Part shown: piece by piece, positions 58,553 through 64,000 of the stretch
Layout of the letters: each line of letters begins with the position of its first letter
Numbering within the stretch: the stretch's first letter is position 1
From: Linanthus parryae
Taxonomy: Eukaryota > Streptophyta > Magnoliopsida > Ericales > Polemoniaceae
Length of the DNA: 64,000 bases
Assembly (NCBI GenBank): GCA_023055425.1
Contig: JALGPY010000001.1
Location: 29,687,001-29,751,000 of the forward strand
Direction: 5' to 3'
Translations under genes and position numbers: made by a program
The notes under the pieces: generated by a model
What the model saw: the letters and a program-made list of their open reading frames with translations, nothing else
Told to the model about the DNA's origin: nothing
Database searches by the model: none

Positions 58553-59693
58553 ATTGTTCTTTTTCGAGCTGTTGGAAGTAGCGGCTTAGCTCGCCTAGAT
58601 ATGGGTTGGTTATCACAGGAATGTGGACATGTTAGGCGAGGGATGGGGATGTTGCAGTGGTGTTCATATATTCTTGTTGGGTGGATGGTTTTACCCTATA
58701 TATAATGGATTTAGTTATCAACTAACTGGTTATTCTTTTAAGTATTGGACAGATTTCTTTTACCAGTTTGAACACAACATATATCTTGTAAATGGGCGAT
58801 ATGATTAAGCCTCTTCTAGATATACGAATTGCAATGTGTTAGTTTTTTATAGTGGAGTACGTATTACGCCCCTAGATCCCTTAAGATGAGAATGGTACAC
58901 CGAGTGAGCATGTTTTCTTGGTAACAATGTGGTCCGTTTGTCGCTTGAACTTGGTTGCATGTTGTAAGTGCATCATATTTTACTTCGATGACTTTGGGAA
59001 CACAATTCTGGTCTGGTTGCTTGTTGTGTATAACAGCCATAATTGATTCGGTGTGGAGTCGACGGTCGTTGTGCGTGCACCGGTCTACTTATGACTTGTT
59101 AAGTTTAAATTTCTTTGGACGTAGATCGATGTCGGCCATGTCCGGACTTGACGATTGTGAGTTATTTTGAATATGCTGTGAAGATAGTGGGACGAGGAAG
59201 CTAAGTTCCCGACTGATTTCTTGGTGTAGCACAACAGAATGGTCACTAGAAATTCAGCACCAAGCCTGGTGAAAAATTGGTTCACGATGAGGTAGATTTT
59301 GGTTCCGATTCGGCTTGCGGTATGGTGCCTTAGTGTGCTGGAATGCGTGGGTGAGCTGTAACAGATTTTAGGTATAGTTTTGAGGCAGTTATTTCTGTAC
59401 AAAACTTCCCAAAACTGCCTCGTTCACTGTTGTAAAATTCTACTATATGTACCACTACATTTGTAGCATTGTAGGACTAAAATTGGCTGCGATTTAGGGA
59501 GGAATTGTAACAGAGATTTGAGTGCTTTTATTGAGAATAAAAGTTGAGATAGTTCCCATAAAATTTGTTTTACTTTGTTCGTTCCTTACACAAAATTTAT
59601 TAACCTCGTTGATGAGATGGTGTGGCTGAACCGAGTAGAGAACTTGGTTGCCAAACCCTGCCAATTTTAGTGATTAAAATCTGACTTGTCACA
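58553..59693 (+). repeat. Gypsy-type 5' LTR (left end uncertain)
   Basis: It ends TTGTCACA two bases before a primer site. It has no conserved protein. The end at 59520-59690 looks like an LTR R-U5 part. The start could not be fixed; the boundary with the copia LTR remnant is used. Confidence 0.6.
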
Positions 59694-59695
59694 AC

Positions 59696-59710
59696 TGGTA
59701 TCAGAGCACC
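59696..59710 (+). other. Primer binding site, gypsy-type element
   Basis: TGGTATCAGAGCACC, the initiator Met tRNA primer site. Confidence 0.88.
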
Positions 59711-59895
59711 GTTTGGTGCCTTAACGTTGCGGTTTCATTCCTTCGGTGGTGGAAATGATGGCATGTTGTGTGCTCGCTGCCAGAATCTAGTTCACCGTGT
59801 CGGTGCATACTTCACTTCACGGCTTTTATTCCATGTATGGTTTTGTAACTACTGTCCCTTTCTTCAGAGTTTAGTTGGAAATTCTCCACGTTGTG

Positions 59896-60425
59896 ATGGT
59901 GGGTCTAACTGCTGAACTTTTTTCCAATTTGGAGAGAGTTGTTGGTACTTCGTCGAACGACGATCTAGCAGAAGCATTTGCAGACAAAATGCCATTGTTC
60001 GAGACGAGAATGGAGGGTTCGAAAACTTTGCAAGTGGAGGAAGCGAGAAATTAGAAAGTTCGCTTCGAGAATGTGACGAAGTTGCACGCCAAATCAAGAC
60101 CCATTACGAGAATATGGAAAAGAGTTGGCTTCATCGCTGACTCGTTGCGATTTGGTTGAGAAAGATATGGCTTAAATGCGAACTCGCTACGAGAATTTTA
60201 AGAAAGATTTTATGATTATTCGAATGTTATTCGCCACAAGACCGGTTGATGGTGGTGATTACCAATGAAAAGTGAGAGGGTCAGAATTTCAACCGTTTAG
60301 TGCCACATGGAGTTCCAGAGAGTTGGAAAATTTCTTGTGGGATATGGAGAATTATATTTTTGCTGCATGTATAGTATACGAGGACAAATTCACGATAAAG
60401 ACGATGTACCTCGCGGGCGATGCAA
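59896..60425 (+). pseudogene. Gypsy gag N-terminal part, cut by a LINE
   Basis: The start MVGLTAELFSNLE is followed by stops and frame changes, with CDLVEKDMA and RYENFKKDF-like text, then RELENFLWDMENYIFAA and KTMYLAGDA, the conserved core of gag in chromovirus-like gypsy elements (retrotrans_gag family). The text stops at GDA where the LINE's poly(A) begins, so the rest of gag-pol lies beyond the LINE or is lost. Confidence 0.75.
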
Positions 60426-60498
60426 TTTTTTTTTGAGGAAACTTGTATATCAAACTGCCGAAAGGCCAACACGATCGTTCTCCAATACATTCATCGCC

Positions 60499-61260
60499 TA
60501 ATTAGGTGGTTGGGTATATAAGCTTAACTGGGAGAAACTAAGTGATCTATTGGCGAAACAATCCGCCACCTTGTTTGCACTACGTCTAACATGGCGAACC
60601 ATCACTTCCTGAAAAGATGGCAATAACCCCATGCATTCTTGTACACCTTGAGGAGATGGCAATACCTCCCTCTTCGTTTACGACTCTCATCCACTCTGGT
60701 ACACCTTGAGGAGATCAATATTCAGTTTCGAATCGGATTCCACCACCACCTTCTGGCATCTCGCCTCAGCCGCCATCTCCATCCCCCGCCTTATTCCTTC
60801 AAGCTCCATAATTTGCGTTGAGTAGTGAAATTGGATTCTCGCAAATCTACCGGCCACAAACTCTCCGGCAGAATCACGTAAAACCAACCCACACCCAGCA
60901 ACTGAGTTTGAGCTCTTGCAAGCTATGTCCGAATTAACTTTCTGCCAGCCTTCAGGTGGGGGTTCCCACATTTCTTCAACTTCCCCTTCGACGCCGGTGA
61001 TTCCGCCATTGTTGCTGGCTATGTGAAGGGCTTTAAACTGAAAGTATGCTCTTCCTTCAATTGCAGAGACACTGAAAACTTCATTCTTGAATCTCGTCGC
61101 ATTCCTCGCTTGCCAAATGCACCACATAATCACCACCCATTGTTCTCTAAACCTCATATCTTTGTCGGCGAAAATCCAAGAGATCATTTCTTGGAGAGAA
61201 TCCCACTGGTCCGGGTTGATATCATCATTAAAGAAATTTCTTAATACCTGCTTGGTAGTA
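60499..61260 (-). pseudogene. LINE RNase H-like domain (end of ORF2)
   Basis: The open segment 60687-61187 has WCIWQARNATRF, PPPEGWQKVNSD (first Asp region), LVLRDSAGEF, MELEGIRRGM (Glu) and VVESDSKLNIDLL (Asp). A duplicated piece (ACACCTTGAGGAGAT at about 60647 and 60703) disrupts the frame; further on HVRRSANKVADCFA gives the end of the domain, with a stop near 60499. It is out of frame with the upstream part through an indel in a run of nine T (plus: A) at 61270-61278. Confidence 0.85.
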
Positions 61261-61266
61261 GTGCAC

Positions 61267-62070
61267 CTAAAAAAAAATATGTTCGCTTGTTTCTACACCC
61301 TTGCTGCATCCACAACACGAAAGAGGGACATGAACCCCTCTGTCTCGAAGTCTAGTCGCCGTGCGGATCGAATTGCTCCACATTCTCCACGTATGAAATA
61401 TAAACTTCCTCGGTACCTTCATCCTCCATAGGTTATCGAGCCAGCTCCGTTTACTTCCTCCAGAAACTTCGACACCGTCACTTGTAAACGATCTTTGTAA
61501 CTTATATCCCGTAGCCGTCGTATAACCACCATTCTGTGAAAAACTCCAAGAGAACATGTCTTGCCCTGCTGGGTTCGGAATTGGAATATTGAGGGCCTCG
61601 TTTACATCCACCTCCCAGAGGTAGGTTCGCAAGCGGTTCTCATGCCAACTTCCATTCTCAATACACCGAGAAACCTTAAGACTAGCATGTTCCGGGCTGC
61701 TAGTAATTACCTTCGCTGTATTTCCCCTCGGAATCCAGCGATCTTTATAAAGATTGATTTGCGAACCCGAACCCAAATTCCATTCCAAACCTTGTTTTAG
61801 GAGCTCGCGACCCGCTACAATACTCCTAAACCCGTACGAGACTTGACCTTTAGGTTTAGAGTGTACAAAACCCCCATTGTAGAAGTATTTTCCGCGCAAA
61901 ATTTTACTTAGCAAACCAGTCGGATTCTTCATTATCCGCCAAGCTTGCTTGGCCAACAACGAGACATTAAAATCCTGGAAATCTTTGAATCCAAGGCCAC
62001 TTATCTCTTTTCTTTGCTTTAACCTGTCCCAGCTCGTCCAATGAATCTTTCTCTTGTCCGGCGAATCTCC
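61267..62070 (-). pseudogene. LINE thumb and zinc-binding region (zf-RVT)
   Basis: The text includes KQRKEISGLGFKDFQDFN, then 61267-61959 with LLAKQAWRIMKNP, GSGSQINLYKDRWIP, PAGQDMFSWSFSQNGGYTTATGY and a zinc-binding stretch with WLDNLWRMKVPRKFIFHTWR, PLSCCGCSKGVETSEHIFF. It joins the upstream RT in the same frame across a stop in FW-x-GDSPDK (near 62070). It ends at the T-run indel. Confidence 0.88.
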
Positions 62071-62646
62071 TTACCAAAATTGTCTAATAAGCTTCTTTAT
62101 GTCTTGACACGTACTTGCTGGAAAAAGAAAGCAACTCATCGCATAATTAGGTATTACTTCCGCCACGGCTTTAATTAAAATCTCCTTCCATGCAATAGAT
62201 AATGTTTTCTCCTTCCAGCCTTTAAGTTTTGCCGCTAGAATCTCAATAATTCGTTGGAAAAGTACCATTTTCTTCCTCCCAAACACCGTCGGCAGCCCCA
62301 AGTAATTGTCATGGCTGTTTTCGAGTGGAATTCCACAAATCTGACTGATCTGAGTACGCACATCATGGGAAACATTGTTAGATAAAACCAAAGCAGATTT
62401 TTGGATGTTAATGCACTGACCCGACGCTTTCTCATAATCCTGTAACAGGTGCATCAGATTCGTTACTTCAGATACACTAGCTTTAGTGAAAATCAAACTA
62501 TAGTCAGCAAAGAATAGATGGGATACGACAGGGCCCCTACGCGAGTCTCGGGCCCCTGATATCAAACCTTCTGACACCATGCGTGATAAATTTCGTGAAA
62601 GCACTTCCCTTACAAGTAGGAAGAGGTAGGGTGACAAAGGGCATCC
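62071..62646 (-). pseudogene. LINE reverse transcriptase, active-site half
   Basis: It reads on in the same frame after a TAA in RGLR-x-GCPLSPYLFLL. The catalytic motif is SHLFFADYSLIF: the second Asp of the usual FADD is Tyr (residue 46 of the segment from 62637), which removes a metal-binding acid. LGLPTVFGRKK, LAAKLKGWKEKTLSIAWKEILIKAV and IPNYAMSCFLFP follow, the usual LINE text. Confidence 0.9.
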
Positions 62647-64000
62647 TTACCTCAAACCACGCTGCGGCACTACATCACCTTGGGCCGAACCATTAATCAA
62701 AATGCTATAAGTGGGCGTAGTAATGCAGTTCATTACCGTACTAATCCATCTATTACCGAATCCCATATGCTCCATCGTCGTCCGGAGGAAATCCCATTCG
62801 ACTCTGTCATACGCCTTGCTCATATCTAGCTTCAGAGCCACTGTCCCTTGCTTATTTTTCCTCGTCTTCATTGAATGGATAATCTCGTGTGCTGATAATA
62901 CATTGTCAGAGATAAGCCGTCCTGGAACGAAGGCACTCTGATTTTCTGAAACAAGATCACTGAGTACTCTCTTCAGACGGTTAGCTAACGTCTTGGTTAT
63001 AATCTTATAAATAGTGGAACAAAGAGATATTGGTCTAAAATCAGATACTTTACGAACTTGCTTCACCTTGGGAATAAGTGTTATTAGCGTATGATTGATA
63101 TCCGAAACATCAGCACCCTCATTCAGGAAATTTAAACAAAGATTGGTTACCTCGCTACCGATTTCGGCCCAAAGCTGTTGATTGAAGAGTGCCGGGAAGC
63201 CATCCGGGCCCGACGCTTTTTGTGCCGGCATAGCCCGAAGGGCTTTAGATACTTCTTCTGCCGTATACTGCTGCTCCAATAAGCTTCGGCTATCCGCCGA
63301 AAGAATTCCATCAACCGAACCCAAAAATGGCTCCATATTCAACCCAATTGGATTTGAAGAAGTGAAAATATCAATGAAATAACTTTCAATAACTTTGGTT
63401 ACCTCAGCCGGTTCCTCCATCCACTGGCCAAGGTTGTTTTCAATCCCCTCAACCCTATTCCAAGCTCGCCTATTCGAAGCCTTTCTGTGAAAATATTTTG
63501 TGTTACGATCCCCATGCTTCAACCATAACTCTCTCGATCTTTGACGCCACATAATCTCCTCATGTCGTACAAGATCAGAAATCTTTTGTTTCACTGTATT
63601 CACCTCTTCGAGAACCTGGGCAGTTTGGCAAACTCCCCCAAGATCCTCTAGCCTCCTGCGTACGCTTTTAAGTTTCTTATGAACATTACCAAACACCTCC
63701 GAGTCCCAGGACCGCAACCTGCCTGCCACCTCCTGGAGCTTTGAACCCACCGAAACCGAGTTATGAGCCCTGCAGTTTGTAATCAACTCTCGACAATCCT
63801 CCCTTTCTAGCCACATGGCCTCCAATTGGAAACGGCGTGGAGGATGATGGCTGCCATGCCTTATGCCGCCAATCAACACTTCCAAGGGGACGTGGTCAGA
63901 AGTATCGACCACTAGATGATTGACTCTGGCCCTTCCAAATTGTTCAATCCAAGAGTCTGTAGCAACACATCGATCAATCCGTTCCCGAATCGACCTCCCT
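62647..64000 (-). pseudogene. LINE endonuclease end and reverse transcriptase first half (partial)
   Basis: The frame is open from the window edge to the TAA at 62647. It begins within the endonuclease (RERIDRC, then DTSDHVPL with the SDH active-site His), then LWLKHGDRNTKYFH, ASGPDGFPALF, LITLIPKV, DFRPISLCSTIYKIITK, SAFVPGRLISDN and KLDMSKAYDRVEW with the first catalytic Asp (D363 counted from the Met at 63912). LINE ORF2 nicks the target and copies the RNA there. The start of ORF2 and ORF1 are beyond the window. Confidence 0.92.

Larger units (their letters stand above)
60426..64000 (-). mobile_element. L1-type LINE, 3' part, runs off the right edge
   Basis: Nine T at 60426-60434 are the A-tail of a minus-strand LINE. 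Upstream on that strand are RNase H, a zinc-binding domain, reverse transcriptase and the end of the endonuclease, the usual order of ORF2 in plant L1-type LINEs. The short 3' end reads TTGATATACAAGTTTCCTC before the tail. It interrupts the gypsy gag. Its 5' part and right target duplication are outside the window. Confidence 0.92.

Overview
The window reads as intergenic, transposon-dense nuclear DNA of a flowering plant, most likely a eudicot. It is AT-rich and carries plant-type Ty1/copia and Ty3/gypsy LTR retrotransposons primed by initiator Met tRNA (TGGTATCAGAGC), an L1-type LINE with a terminal RNase H domain, tRNA-derived SINEs, and several short TIR elements. I find no intact host gene, no rRNA or functional tRNA gene and no CRISPR array. 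Almost all coding potential is decayed retrotransposon protein.

Layout. 1-16663: a long-LTR gypsy-like element on the minus strand with no coding region left. Its right LTR is split by a complete 10.7 kb SIRE-type copia element (5663-16376, minus, target duplication AAACT) that has gag, pol and a third env-position gene. 16664-30361: a mosaic of small elements: a foldback element, two hAT-like MITEs, three GAGCATCTCC-type MITEs with TTA/TAA duplications (two abutting and nested in a larger TIR element), a solo copia LTR, two copies of an 89-bp SINE, a 5'-truncated LINE, and unassigned low-complexity DNA. 30362-38546: a complete second copia element (minus, target duplication GCACC), the least decayed one here. 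38547-42387: a SINE, a gypsy LTR start and an LTR end. 42388-57863: two related copia elements in opposite orientation. The minus one appears to have jumped into the 5' LTR of the plus one; the plus one carries a nearly all-LTR non-autonomous element (53057-55698, target duplication GTGAA) inside its RNase H region. 57864-60425: an older copia LTR remnant, then a gypsy 5' LTR, primer site and broken gag. 60426-64000: a minus-strand LINE inserted in that gag, running off the right edge.

Relative ages follow from the nesting: gypsy A predates the SIRE element; the LTR remnant at 57864 predates the plus-strand copia, which predates both the minus copia and the small LTR element inside it; the gypsy gag predates the LINE. 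The most striking signal is a 12-bp palindrome, TCAAGGCCTTGA, present with its near variants about 25 times across the SIRE element (LTRs, gag, pol and third gene) and not noticed elsewhere in the window.
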